Assembly (NCBI GenBank): GCA_022495995.1
Contig: JAFEMH010001240.1
Location: 124,001 to 188,000 of the forward strand
DNA: 64,000 bases
DNA from: Adenophora triphylla var. japonica
Lineage: Eukaryota; Streptophyta; Magnoliopsida; Asterales; Campanulaceae
Direction of reading: 5' to 3'
Made by a program: the position numbers and the translations under genes. Shown in pieces: positions 35,469-46,814 of this stretch (its first letter is position 1; each line of letters opens with the position of its first letter). The notes below the pieces were generated by a model. The model was not told where the DNA came from. It saw nothing but the letters and a program-made list of their open reading frames with translations, and searched no databases.

Positions 35469-36680
35469 ACAATTGTTGATATGTACCAGTTAGATGTAGA
35501 GTCATGTAATGCTACTCTCCCAAGGTATGTTTGGATTTTTTTTTTTTTTTTTTTGTCTTAACTTTTTGAAATATTAATAATCCACGAAAAAGTATTATGT
35601 GATCAAATAAAAAAATAGGTTCAGAGTGACAGAGAGGAAGGGAGAGAGATTGGTTAAATTTTCGAAAACAACATTTTGCCTTACGGAAAACAAAAAGAAA
35701 CAATGCGGGAACCATATATGCAAACACATCATAGTTCATCGAATTTGTTTGAATGTAATTCGGTTCGACACTTAAAATTACCATTGTGTAAAAGATAGTT
35801 CAAGGGGTGACTCAAGATTACATGAAAACCGAAGGGGTTTTATCGCAATTTGATGTCTCTTTCAAGTGATCCTAATTCCACCAAGCCCACTTGAAGGATA
35901 AGGGGCAAAAGGGGAAACATGAGCTTTCTGGAAGCTTTTTTCTTGTTTTTGTTTTAACTTTTTATTTGCTTTTGCGGATAGTTGTAGGAACAAGTTGGCA
36001 CATGTTGCGCACGCGGAGTCTTAGCCTGATGGTTAGAGTTTATGGCTTTCAATCTGGAGGTCATGGTTTTGATTCCCCCACCAGTGGTTAGAGGGAATGA
36101 CATTGCCCTCCGTAGGATAGCTAGGCGCCTCTGTGAAATGCATCAAGGGAGAAGCGGTGAAATGTGTTGATCCCCTTCTTTTCTTTTAAAGAAAAGAAAA
36201 AAAAAAAAAAAGTTGGCACATGTTGCACATTGGCCAATGAGGTAAGGTAGTCGAGCCGACTAATCCCTTCCGTTCAATGTTGGCTAGCTACTTTAAATCT
36301 AAGCTTTTACTAATTCAAGCTGTAAATTTCACGCAATTGTCATATCCAGTAAACCCACAAATAAAGAGGAAAAACTTTTCATTTGGAATTTTCGTATGAA
36401 ACAAGTTTTTTCTATTTTAAAAAATTAAACTTTGAATAAAACGGAGGAGGGAATATAAAATTAAACTACTCATGCATAAAATATGGGTTTTGCCTAATAA
36501 ATTTAGGAAATTTACCCTTAAGTTTCGCTTGTGACAAATCACTTTCCCTCAAATTCCTCATTAATTTAAATGTCTTAAAAATTCTTATACAATATTTAAA
36601 AATTATGATACAGCAAGCATTCGGTCAGTAGTCGCCGGCGCCACCTGTCATTTTCAATGATTTATTATATAAGTGATGCT
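35469..36680. repeat. Tandem duplication, copy 1
   Basis: A 1.2-kb block beginning ACAATTGTTGATATGTACC, repeated head-to-tail at 36681 with few differences. It contains a SINE and its last 7 bases are TGATGCT, the start of the LTR found at the end of copy 2. A 90-codon minus-strand frame is present in both copies (112 codons in copy 2) but shows no recognisable domain. Confidence 0.9.
36009..36209 (+). mobile_element. tRNA-derived SINE (copy 1)
   Basis: Bounded by exact 17-bp duplications AAGTTGGCACATGTTGC (35992-36008, 36210-36226). The 5' part has an A-box-like TAGCCTGATGG and a B-box-like GGTTTTGATTCC, and the 3' end is a poly(A) tract. About 200 bp. The tRNA-like head and long duplication mark a SINE. 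Confidence 0.85.
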
Positions 36681-37896
36681 ACAATTGTTGATATGTACCA
36701 GTTAGATGTAGAGTCATGTAATGCTACTCTCCCAAGGTATGTTTGGATTTCTGTTTTTTTTTTTTTTTTTTTTGTCTTAACTTTTTGAAATATTAATAAT
36801 CCACGAAAAAGTATTATGTAATCAAATAAAAAAATAGGTTCAGAGTGACAGAGAGGAAGGGAGAGAGATTGGTTAAATTTTCGAAAACAACATTTTGCCT
36901 TACGGAAAACAAAAAGAAACAATGCGAGAACCATATATGCAAACACATCATAGTTCATCGAATTTGTTTGAATGTAATTCGGTTCGACACTTAGAATTAC
37001 CATTGTGTAAAAGATAGTTCAAGGGGTGAGTCAAGATTACATGAAAACCGAAGGGGTTTTATCGCAATTTGATGTCTCTTTCAAGTGATCCTAATTCCAC
37101 CACGCCCACTTGAAGGATAAGGGGCAAAAGGGGAAACATGAGCTTTCTGGAAGCTTTTTTCTTGTTTTTGTTTTAACTTTTTATTTGCTTTTGCGGATAG
37201 TTGTAGGAACAAGTTGGCACATGTTGCGTACGCGGGGTCTTAGCCTGATGGTTAGAGTTCATGGCTTCCAATCTGGAGGTCATGATTTCGATTTCCCCAC
37301 CACTGATTAGAGGAAATGACATTGCCCTCCCTAACATAGCTAGGCGCCTCTGTGAAATACATTAAGGGGAAACGATGAAATGTGTTGATCCCCTTCTTTT
37401 CTTTTAAAGAAAAGAAAAGAAAAAAAAAGTTGGCACATGTTGCACATTGGCCAATGAGGTAAGGTAGTCGAGCCGACTAATCCCTTCCGTTCAATGTTGG
37501 CTAGCTACTTTAAATCTAAGCTTTTACTAATTCAAGCTGTAAATTTCACGCAATTGTCATATCCAGTAAACCCACAAATAAAGAGGAAAAACTTTTCATT
37601 TGGAATTTTCGTATGAAACAAGTTTTTCTATTTAAAAAAAAAATTAAACTTTGAATAAAACGGAGGGAATATAAAATTAAACTACTCGTGCATAAAATAT
37701 GGTTTTTGCCTAATAAATTTAGGAAATTTACCCTTAAGTTTCGCTTCTGACAAATCACTTTTCCTCAAATTTCTCATTAATTTAAATGTCTTAAAAATTC
37801 TTATACAATATTTAAAAATTATGATACAGCAAGCATTCGGTCAGTAGTCGTCGGCGTCACCTGTCATTTTCAATGATTTATTATATAAGTGATGCT
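36681..37896. repeat. Tandem duplication, copy 2
   Basis: Second copy of the 1.2-kb block, running 7 bp into the left LTR of the Tat element (37890-37896, TGATGCT). Differences from copy 1 are scattered substitutions and small indels. Confidence 0.9.
37228..37426 (+). mobile_element. tRNA-derived SINE (copy 2)
   Basis: Same SINE and same 17-bp duplications (37211-37227, 37427-37443) as at 36009, carried along by the tandem duplication. B box here is GATTTCGATTTCC-like, slightly changed from copy 1. Confidence 0.85.
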
Positions 37897-38559
37897 GCAA
37901 GAATCGTGCTGGATCAATCTCCGTCCAATCAGTAAGAGAGATCTCCTGACGTTTGACCTGAAACACAGAACCCACGACTAGCCGGAATGGTCTCCGGCGA
38001 AAACCCTCGGGCGTGAGAGTAAGTACGGTGTATGAGAGCTAAATAATTATAATGAACAAGATGTATTCAATATAACAAATAGCAATTACCTTGGAACGGT
38101 TGATATTGCCTTGTATTTATAGTTATTGATGAGAGATATAATTGTGGTAGGATTGCATGAAATCCCTATAATCTCGGATCAGATATGCATAAGTGATCTT
38201 GTCCATAAATAACTCCTAATTTGTAGGGAGTTCGTTATGAAAAGGGTTGTATTCATGCCTGGGCTTTATAGGTCGTCACGTATTATGATAGGTCGAGGTC
38301 GCCTCTGTCGTTGGGTGCTAACCTGGCTGATGGACTGATGTGGGTCGAACCATACCCGAATAGAATGCTGGATCGTAATGTCGGACCAAGCCAGGTCGGG
38401 ACCATCTCGAGGCCTCGGACAATGAGCTAGGTCGATCGATCTCGGCGATAGGCCTTGGGCCTAGTAATAATCGGGTCTAGCCCACCGAGAATGTGGTGGC
38501 AATGATAGGTAGATAACCTGGTTGCTGCTGGGCCTAGCCCGTCATATTTATTCCGTTCA
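37890..38559 (-). repeat. 3' LTR of the Tat element
   Basis: 670 bp; matches 48795-49454. Just inside, on the minus strand, is a purine-rich GAAAGGTTGGGGGCAG (about 38568-38583), the candidate polypurine tract. Confidence 0.9.
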
Positions 38560-39074
38560 GCCAGCTGCCCCCAACCTTTCTCGAGTGCCGATATTTGTCG
38601 ACCCGTAAAGGTTATAAGAAATTTTTCAGTTTAGTTTTAAGTAGATCGTAGGTAGATGCTCGAACCGTTGTTTGGTCGACCCATGGCGACGTGGCTTAAT
38701 CCTGGATGTTGACTGTTGGACGGCAGGATCAGTAAAAGCGCTGTTTTTCTGTAATCATTGCTATTTTGACGTTTGAGAAACCGCCTTGGGAACCGTTGCC
38801 GCATTAATTGAGACGGAACCGTTTGAATTTTTCCTTTTCCTTTTCAATTAAGGGAAAAAATATAAATAGCAAAAACCTTTTCCTTTTCGAATTTTACAAA
38901 CCCCCAATCTTTAAGCAGCAAGGCGAGAGCAAAGGCAAACGGGCATCCCCATCATTCCTGGTGTTTTTTGAGCTTTTCGTTTCCTTCCTGACACTCATCT
39001 CCACTGATATAAGTAAGGTACCCTTCTATTTCTTCATATTAGGATTTAATTTTCGCTTTTCGTTTGATTCCGCC

Positions 39075-42000
39075 ATGGCTAGGACCTTTAGTAGTGAACC
39101 TGGAGCTTGGTATGGCTATTGTGCTGCAAACCGTAGGGTATATAAGTGTCTAGGCGGTAGGTGGAAGGAGATGTCCATTGATGAGTGCGTTAACATTCTG
39201 ACTAGGTGGGGATTGCGATTTAATGAACTGGAGCTTCCTGTAGGTGATGAATTAGGTGATTTGATTATTGACGACCCCAGAATCGTAAGTTTCCATCTAT
39301 TTCACGAACTGCTAGATCACTTAGTGTTGTATTACATTAGGGGACCCCAAAAACCCACCTTCCTTAGAAATAGTAAAGGCTTCCCAGGGGAATCTAGGTC
39401 TCCCTTAAGTAGGTCACATGCGTCTGTATCTAGGACCGATTTCCCTATTTCTTCTTCTTCAGATATGTCGACCCAGGGGAATCTAGGTCACCCAGGCGTC
39501 AGCGAGCTCCTCCTCAGGCAGGATTGTGGATGCATTCTGCTCGAAAGCTGTGCCAGGTCGCAACGAAAGGGGGTATGTGGCCCCTAAGCCAGAGTCTGGT
39601 AAGAAAGGAGCTGACTCAAGGTTGGATCTCCTCCACAACTTTTTTGAAGTGAGTAAGAAAGACTATCAACTTACTCATGTCGCTCCTAGAGAGAAAAAGG
39701 CCCACGGGTGGGTGCATTGGGCGATGGATCCTACGAGAGTGGCCTTCTTCTACGGCCAATTTGAAGCTAGGTTAAGACTCCCACTGGACCCCTTTATTTG
39801 TGAGTATTTGGAGTGCATGAATGCTGTCCCGATGCAGATAGGAGCCAATTCTTGTCGGGTATTAGTATGCTTCGCCATGGTATGTCGCTTCCTAGGGTAC
39901 GAGCCTTGTATGAAGGTTTTTAGAGAGTTCTTCAAGGTGGCTTTCGACAAGAGAACCCTAGGATATAGTACTCCAGCTAGGTCTAAGGCCCCCAAGCTGT
40001 TTTTTAATTTGCTTGATAAGGTGGCGGGTTAGAATACCCACATGATCTTGGTCGAAAGCCGATCTGGCTGGGAATTTCCTCTTCCCAATGAGGAATCCAA
40101 GGAGTTGACAGAGGAGGAATATTGGGATCCTGATTGGTGTAAGGATCTGTCCGACAGATTGCACTTGATCGCTAGTAGGGGTCCAATTAGCTGGGACTTG
40201 CTGGGGAGTAATAAGAACAACTTCGTACAGGTCGGAATGATGCTGGGAGATAAAGACGTAGCTCCCTTAGCTCTAATTATGAGAGGTCCCATGTATCCTG
40301 ACTGGGTAACCCATGCACTAAGGAAATTTTCTGATAAGTGTGGATTATGTCGTAAGACCCCCAACTACTGTAGGATTAATGGCGAGCATTTTGGTGGTAA
40401 GTATTTACTTGCTTTTATACTTTAGCTCGTCAATTGATTGATCGCATGTAGAACATTAGCTCGTACATGTTTTGCTCGTGTGTAGAACTTTAGCTCGTAC
40501 ATACATGTAGAACTTTAGCTCGTACATGTTTTGCTCGCTTGACAGTATCTTGATAATTTATTCTTACCCGTTTTTTGCAGTACTCACCCCAGAACAGCAA
40601 GAAAACATGGGTCGCATCGTAAGTACCAGCCAACGGAAGAAAAGTACCAAGAGCCATGGTGCAGCCAATGCTCGAGCTGGTAGGGAGAAGGAGGCTGAGG
40701 AGAGAAATAAGTTGTTGCCCAAGGAGGGAGTGGGGATGGTCCCCCTTGAAGAGCTGGAGGCTGCAGATCCTACGAGCACTGAGTTTCCCAAGGAGCAAGC
40801 TGCCGGTGCTGAGATGGCCAAGCAAAGTTCTGAGCAGATGCAAGTGGATGATCCTCCAACTGGGGGCCAGACTCCTTTGGTGGATCTGGAAGATGAAGAG
40901 GAAGAGGATGACGACCGTCTTCTTAGTACCAAGAAGAGGTCCAGGTTCAACCCCCCAGCTGATAAAGGGAAGGCCATTAGCGGCAGCAGTCAATCCCCTA
41001 CCATCCCAGCTTCCTATCCCGAGCTAGTTCAGGCTCGTGTGGACAAACTAAGTGATGTTCCCTTGCTTACTGGGGTGGATAGCTCGTGTAGGGAATACCC
41101 TGAGCTAGAATTTGGGAAGGTCGTGGTGAGGCGAGCTGCCGATCAGGACCTGGTGAGCAAGTTCACGAGCAAGGGATTTGACTGCAGAGATGTTCCAAGC
41201 CAGGTCAGGGCTTATCCATTCTGAGGTAATACTTTACGTTTCTTATATAACTGACATGCTCTCTTTTTGCTCGTATACTCCCATTAATCCCTTTTTAGTC
41301 GTTCTGATCCTTTGGCTTTTTCACTGTAGTCTCTTACCATGGTCGAGCTAGCTACCAGTTATTGGAAAGCAGCTGAGGAGCAGGAGAAGCTTGCCAAATC
41401 CCTGCTTGATCGTAAGTACAACGAGCTGGGGAAGTTGGAGGATAAGTATGCCAAGCTGAAGGAAGAGCACTCCGATCTGGATGCTGCTTATGAAGTGCAG
41501 AAGCTGGTCAAAGATGACGATGTGAAGGCCAAGGAAGAAGCCTTGAGCAAGCTGGGGGAGGCTCAACAAGAACTTACAGGGGTTAAGCTGGATAACGAGG
41601 CGATCAAGGTTGAACTTGAGACGACCAAGAAGATGCTTTGTAGTTGAGATGAGTTTTTGCTAAAACAAAACGAGGATCATGCTGCAGCTCGCGCCCAATG
41701 GAAGGAGGAGGCTGACGTCCAAGCCAAAGCTGCTGTAGAGGCGTACAAAGACAGCGACGAGTGTCATGATAATATTCAAGCCCAAGCTTTCACATTCTAT
41801 GATGTTGGTCGACGCCATATGGCTCGAAGTATTTTTGTGGACCCTTCTGTCGACATACCTCTCCAACAGTTGGCTAAGTGGGCTTTACAAGAATAGTATG
41901 ATATGCAAGCCCGTCTAGGACATCCCCAAGTTCCATATAATGACAATGATTTGGCTGCCATTGCTGAAGAGGATGTCGAGCTGGAGACTGAGCCCTGGGC

Positions 42001-42199
42001 CGCTCCTCCTGTCGACCAAGTGAACTTCAATACCCTTCTTAAAGAGCTCGAGAATGCCGAAGAGCCAGCTTTTGATGATGACACTCCAAAGTATGCCTTT
42101 ATAGAATCTGGAAAGCTTAATGACCTTCAACAACAAGAGAAGGATTTGGGTGATCTAACTACCACTAGCGATCCATCTAACACCGATCCAGCTGCTTGA
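39075..42199 (+). pseudogene. Antisense gene of the Tat element, gypsy-type transposon domain
   Basis: Opposite strand to gag-pol. The start MARTFSSEPGAWYGYCAANR follows a good context (gccATGgct). A frameshift near 39520 leads into a frame with LPLDPFICEYLECMNAVPMQ and MVCRFLGYEPCMKVFREFFK, matching the 'putative gypsy type transposon' domain. A TAG at 40030 interrupts it. Two introns with GT-AG ends follow (about 40395-40580 and 41230-41330). The second exon is acidic and Lys/Arg-rich (LEDEEEEDDDRLLSTKKRSR). The third is a long coiled coil (QEKLAKSLLDRKYNELGKLE) with stops at 41645 and 41894. The function of these proteins is unknown. Confidence 0.7.
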
Positions 42200-42539
42200 T
42201 TTTTCTTTGAATATTTAGGTGGTTGTGTAATGAAACAAGTCCCAAAACACCTTTTTGCTGTTATTTATGTAGTCATGCCTTGGCCCAGTTTTTGGAGGCA
42301 TCTTTAATTTGACAAGTTTTGGCCCGCTTTTGGGGGACTTGGCTTTATTTAACCATAGTTGACCTTTCTCTTGGACCAATCTTGCTTTGCTTCAGCTTAA
42401 TTGTTTTGAATGTCGAACTAGATTTGAAAGGACAAGTGAGTCGCTACAATCTTTTGGTTGGACTAGATTTTTAACAACAAAGTCAACCTTCTACTTGTAT
42501 GATTTTTTAAAATGAGATTGATAGAGAATCGAATCTGTT

Positions 42540-42975
42540 TAAGGAATGAAGCTGACTAAGAGTCGAGCTTGTTAGAACGAGGTCGACTTAGATGTCAGAC
42601 TTGTTTTAGGAACGAAGCTGACTAAGAGTCGAGCTTGTTAGAACGAGATCGACTTAGACGTCAGACCTATTTTAGGAACGAAGCTGACTAAGAGTCGAGC
42701 TTGTTAGAACGAGGTCGACTTAGATGTCGGACCTGTTAAAGGAACGAGGCAGGCTAAGAGTCGAGCTTGTTAGAACGAGGTCGACTTAGATGTCAGACCT
42801 GTTTTAGGAACGAAGCTGACTAATAGTCGAGCCTGTTAGAACGAGGTCGACTTAGATGTCGGACGTGTTAAAGGAACGAGGCTGACTAATAGTCAAGCTT
42901 GTTAGAACGAGGTCGACTTAGATGTCGGACCTGTTTTAGGAACGAAGCTGACTAAGAGTCGAGCCTGTTAGGGTC
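42540..42975. repeat. Tandem repeat, ~67-bp unit, six to seven copies
   Basis: Units of the form 'aggaacgaagctgactaaga...gttagaacgaggtcgactta...' repeat about every 67 bp. Alternate units carry 'gttaaaggaacgagg' in place of 'gttttaggaacgaag', hinting at a higher-order 134-bp period. Lies between the integrase end and the antisense gene end. Confidence 0.9.
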
Positions 42976-43126
42976 TATGCACAAACGTAACACAATCTTT
43001 GGTTGAATGAAACTGCAACTTTATTGAAGTAGTAGCATGATTACATAGAAAACGGAGAGCTAGAACTAGAACAAAACTCAAACTTGAAAAAGGAAACTAT
43101 CTTTGAAACTGAACTAGAAAACCGAA

Positions 43127-44356
43127 CTAGAAGTAGTATTTGATGAGGTGGGTAGCATGCCACGGGTGCTTCAACTCTTCACCATCTAGATGGGCGATCA
43201 TGTAAGTTCCCTCCTTAATAACTCGAGTGACGATGTAGGAACCTTCCCAGTTAGGAGATAACTTGTTCATCTGAGTTCTTCTTCCAGTTGACTCGATCCT
43301 CCTTAGCACATGGTCGCCTACTTGGAACGATCTTACCTTCACTTTCTTATCGTGGTAACTCTTAGTTTTTTGTTTGTAATTGACCATCCGCAAATGAGCT
43401 GTATCTCGCTTTTCGTCGAGCAAATCTAAGTCAATCAACCTGTTGGTGTCGTTCTGCTCTTGGTCGAAGAAAACTACTCTGGCTGTGGGAACTTGCAGCT
43501 CGGTCGGTGTCATGGCCTCTGATCCGTATGTAAGAGTGAATGGGGTTTCCCCTGTAGGCCCCCGAGTAGTTGTGCGAACTGTCCAAAGAGCAAGGGGGAG
43601 TTCGTCCAACCAGTTGCTACGTCGACCAACCAAACCCGTCTTAAGTGCAGATAGGACGAGCTTGTTTGCAGCTTCAGCTTTCCCGTTACCTTGAGGATAA
43701 GCGACAAACGACTGCCAATGTTTGACTCCTAATGTGTTCATTTCTTCTTCAAAATCTCGGGAGAATTGTAGCCCGTTGTCCGATACTATAGCTCGAGGAA
43801 TCCCAAATTGGCACCAAATGAAGTCATGAATGAAGTTGATGGCGTTCTCTTCCGTAATTCGGGCTAATGGCTTGGTCTCGACCCACTTTGTAAAATAATC
43901 AATAGCCACGATCACATACTTGCAATTTCCCCGGGCGGGTGGGAAGGGTCCAATCAAATCTACTCCCCACATGTCGAAGGGCCAAGTCGCGATCACTGGA
44001 GTTTGCTCGGTGGTAGGCAAGTGAGGTAGGTTGGTAAATCTTTGACACTGATCACACCCTTGAACGAAGTCGTGAGCGTCAGCCCTCATGTGCGGCCAAT
44101 AGTAGCCCAATGTAATTAACTTGTCGGCCAAAGTTCTGCCCCCCTGGTGTCCACCACAAACCCCACTACGCACCTCGTACATCAGCCGAGTAGCCTCTTG
44201 AGGGTGAACACATCTTAATAGCGGCTTAGTGTAGGACCTTCTGAATAACACGTTTCCTTGAATAACGTACCTCTGAGCCTTTTCCTTGATAGCTCGAGCT
44301 GCCTTCTCATCATCAGGTAGGTCTCTAAATAGGCTCTCATTTTCTCGATCCAGCAC
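43127..44356 (-). CDS. Tat retrotransposon integrase
   Basis: 409 codons, open throughout. An HHCC zinc finger (GHQGGRTLADK, then CDQCQRF) precedes the DDE core: Asp in DMWGVDLIGPFPPARG, Asp in RAIVSDNGLQFSRDF, Glu in YPQGNGKAEAANK. The C-terminal part (FQVGDHVLRRI, LSPNWEGSYIV) is the usual GPY/F-type DNA-binding region. It is the best preserved part of the element, but without its own upstream polyprotein frame it could not be expressed normally. Confidence 0.85.
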   Translation of the reverse strand: MLDRENESLFRDLPDDEKAARAIKEKAQRYVIQGNVLFRRSYTKPLLRCVHPQEATRLMYEVRSGVCGGHQGGRTLADKLITLGYYWPHMRADAHDFVQGCDQCQRFTNLPHLPTTEQTPVIATWPFDMWGVDLIGPFPPARGNCKYVIVAIDYFTKWVETKPLARITEENAINFIHDFIWCQFGIPRAIVSDNGLQFSRDFEEEMNTLGVKHWQSFVAYPQGNGKAEAANKLVLSALKTGLVGRRSNWLDELPLALWTVRTTTRGPTGETPFTLTYGSEAMTPTELQVPTARVVFFDQEQNDTNRLIDLDLLDEKRDTAHLRMVNYKQKTKSYHDKKVKVRSFQVGDHVLRRIESTGRRTQMNKLSPNWEGSYIVTRVIKEGTYMIAHLDGEELKHPWHATHLIKYYF

Positions 44357-44745
44357 TTGGTGTAGACCAAATCTCTAGTAGTATCCTCCAAGCATTGGAT
44401 CTGAACCCTTTCATAAGCTGGATGTTCAAGATAAGAGATAGGCTCCCCATGCTGTTCGTCCGATGTAGCTAGCTTTGAGAGTAGGTCGGCCAATTCATTG
44501 TCATCTCGACCAACCCTCTGTATCTCCCAAAATTCCAAGTCTTTGATCAGGTCCTTCACTAGTTCGCAGTATTTGAACGAGGTGGGATTCAGGACTTCAT
44601 ACTCTCCTCTAACTTGGTTGACTATCAACTGCGAGTCATAGTAAGCCACGATCTTGGTTGCCCCAAAACACTTTGCATATTCGATGGCTGCGACCAAAGC
44701 TTTATACTCAGCCTGGTTGTTAGATGCTTCAAATTTGAACCTCAA
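44215..44745 (-). pseudogene. Second (host-like) RNase H domain of the Tat element
   Basis: Contains EASNNQAEYKALVAAIEYAK (catalytic Glu region), IVAYYDSQLIVNQVRGEYE (catalytic Asp) and GRDDNELADLLSKLA (C-terminal Asp). The first catalytic strand (WKVYSDGSAT, near 44835) is at the end of the preceding frame, so a frameshift lies near 44745. An extra archaeal-type RNase H is a Tat-group trait. Confidence 0.75.
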
Positions 44746-45665
44746 GGCTTCCTCGTAGACAGTCCCTGATTCTGTTCGATCAATACGATTCCGGCCCCAC
44801 TAACACTCTTGGTTGCCGACCCATCAGAGTATACCTTCCAACAATCATCGGGCAAACTTATAGCGGGCTGTGTTGCTGGTTCCTTTCCTTTTGCATTCTC
44901 TTTCTGAGCTCGTACTTCTCTATCTTCCTTGGTGAACGTAAGCTCAACCAAAAAGTCTGCCAAAGCTTGAGCTTTCAACGCCTTTCGAGGCCGATACTCG
45001 ATGTCGAATTCTGTGAGAGTAATTGACCAGTTGAGTAATTGGCCTGAACTTTCTGGCTTATGTAGAATCTTCCTCAAAGGGGCATTGGTTAGCACGATAA
45101 TGGGGTGAGCCAAGAAATAAGCTCGCAATTTCCTCGATGCTACAACCAAAGAATAAGCCACCTTTTCTGCATTATAATACCCGCCCTCCACATCGGACAG
45201 GGCCTTGCTTACATAGTATACGGGCTTCTGAAACCCTCCTTCTCGAACTAGAACAACAGCTACAGATTGATCGCCAACAGACAAATACACGAACAAAGTC
45301 TCCCCAACAATCGGGCTGCTCAACAAGGGAGGAGAGGCGAGATACTCCTTAAGCTGCTGGAACGACGAATGACATTCGGCCGTCCACTCAAAATTTTTCG
45401 TTCCCCTCAAGGATTTAAAGAAGGGGAGAGACCTTTCCGATGACTTAGCTATAAAGCGACCTAAGGCTGCCACCCTACCATTGAGTCGCTGCATCTCCTT
45501 GATATTTGTAGGTTCCTGCATGTCGACCAAGGCCTTGATCTTCTCAGTATTTACTTCAATGCCTCGCTGCGAAACCATAAAGCCAAGAAATTTTCCAGCG
45601 GCGACTCCAAACACACACTTGCTCGAGTTAAGCTTCATGTCGTTTGCTCGCAAATTGGCAAACAT
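44742..45665 (-). pseudogene. RT C-terminal part (thumb/connection) and first RNase H
   Basis: Starts at MFANLRANDMKLNSSKCVFG, just after the place where the YVDD palm of a reverse transcriptase should be. It continues through GIEVNTEKIKALVDM (thumb) into RNase H (VYLSVGDQSVAVVLVREGG, YYNAEKVAYSLVVASRKLRA). The catalytic fingers and palm are absent. Confidence 0.8.
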
Positions 45666-45687
45666 TTCCCTTCATGTCTTCTACTCG

Positions 45688-46167
45688 CTAAGCAAAAAAA
45701 TCACTGCTCTCCTTTAGTAGCTCGACAATTTCTTCTCTCTCCTCAGCTGACAACTGCTTACCAATCTGAATTTTTTGTTCGGGATAAGAAGGATTTGTTA
45801 TTACTGCTTCTAGCTCGTCTACAGCTTCAAGCTCCGGACCATCTCTGAACTGTAGGGTCTCGATAATGATCTCGCGAACCCTCTGTATTTCTTCGTCCCC
45901 CAAGTGTGGAGCTTCTTCAACAATCATTCCGTCTAGCTCACTCAAATTGATATCGTCGCTGGTGGCCCCCAAGTTTTGGTCGATATGAAGGCATAGCTCG
46001 CCTATGAAGACTTGGTCGACCATAACTGCATCTGAATCAACCAAAGTAGATTGGGAGGGACGTGTCGGCTCAGACATGACCTGGTCATGTGAGTGATAGG
46101 TCGCCTCTTCTACGCAGGTGATCGTAGATAGTCGGGAAGTTATGGTGACAGATTTAGAAAGCTTCAA
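45688..46167 (-). pseudogene. RT N-terminal remnant of the Tat element
   Basis: Acidic linker and the segment EREEIVELLKESSDFFA that precedes the RT fingers in Tat and other gypsy elements. It ends at once in TAG, and within 25 bp comes sequence from beyond the YVDD motif (45665 frame). An internal deletion of some hundreds of bases is inferred from comparison with the usual domain length. Confidence 0.7.
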
Positions 46168-46325
46168 ATATCCCGCAGGAGTATCAACTTCTAGTTCCCT
46201 CTTCTTCCTTGTTCAAAGGATGTGATCGAGGTAAGCTCTAGCTTACCTTGCATGCAGCCTACTCCAGCTAACGTGGGGAACTTAACCCGCTGATGGGGGA
46301 TAAAGGCCACCATTCCAAGTGCGAC

Positions 46326-46814
46326 CTAGCCAGGGATACCCAGAATAGCAGCATAATCACTATTTACATCAATAACAATAAATGTTACCTTGGAGATGAC
46401 CCTGTAAGGATGTTGGACGATTTCCACATCGAGCTCGATCTGCCCCTTTGCATCTACCCTATGATTGGTGAAGCCTTCAAGTCGACCATCATAGGGTAAC
46501 AGCTGCTCCTTCGAGAGTCCCATTTCTTTGAAGGTTTTATAGAAAAGATTATCTTTGCAGGCCCCCGTGTCTATCAAGAGTCTGCTCGTCGTACACCCAT
46601 CAATCAGCCCTGGGATAACGAGAACTTGCTCTCTGGCCGCTACATTGGTCGCTAGCTCATCCGGGTAGAAACTGATCACCTCATCTCTGATGTAGCTTCT
46701 AGGTGGCACGTGAGGGGCTTTGTTGAGCTGGAATATCTTATGTTTTAGAGAAGTGTTGCTAGCTTGCTCAGTGATCACTCCCAGATTCAGTCGAGGCTGC
46801 CTTGGCTCTTGCAT
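46326..46814 (-). pseudogene. Retropepsin-type protease of the Tat element
   Basis: Aspartic protease motif TTSRLLIDTGACKDNLFY (active-site DTGA) with flap-like region and AAILGIPG, which resembles the usual 'ILGRP' end. The frame stops after GIPG. Confidence 0.7.

Noticed and set aside
35512..35784. 90-codon minus-strand frame in the tandem duplication (112 codons at 36665-37003)
   Set aside because: Present in both copies only because they are duplicates; no recognisable domain, and length varies with a poly-T run.
36009..36070. A tRNA gene, because of A- and B-box-like motifs
   Set aside because: No cloverleaf can be drawn, and long duplications plus a poly(A) tail mark a SINE.
42540..42975. 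CRISPR-like array
   Set aside because: Units are contiguous without unique spacers, and the genome is a plant.
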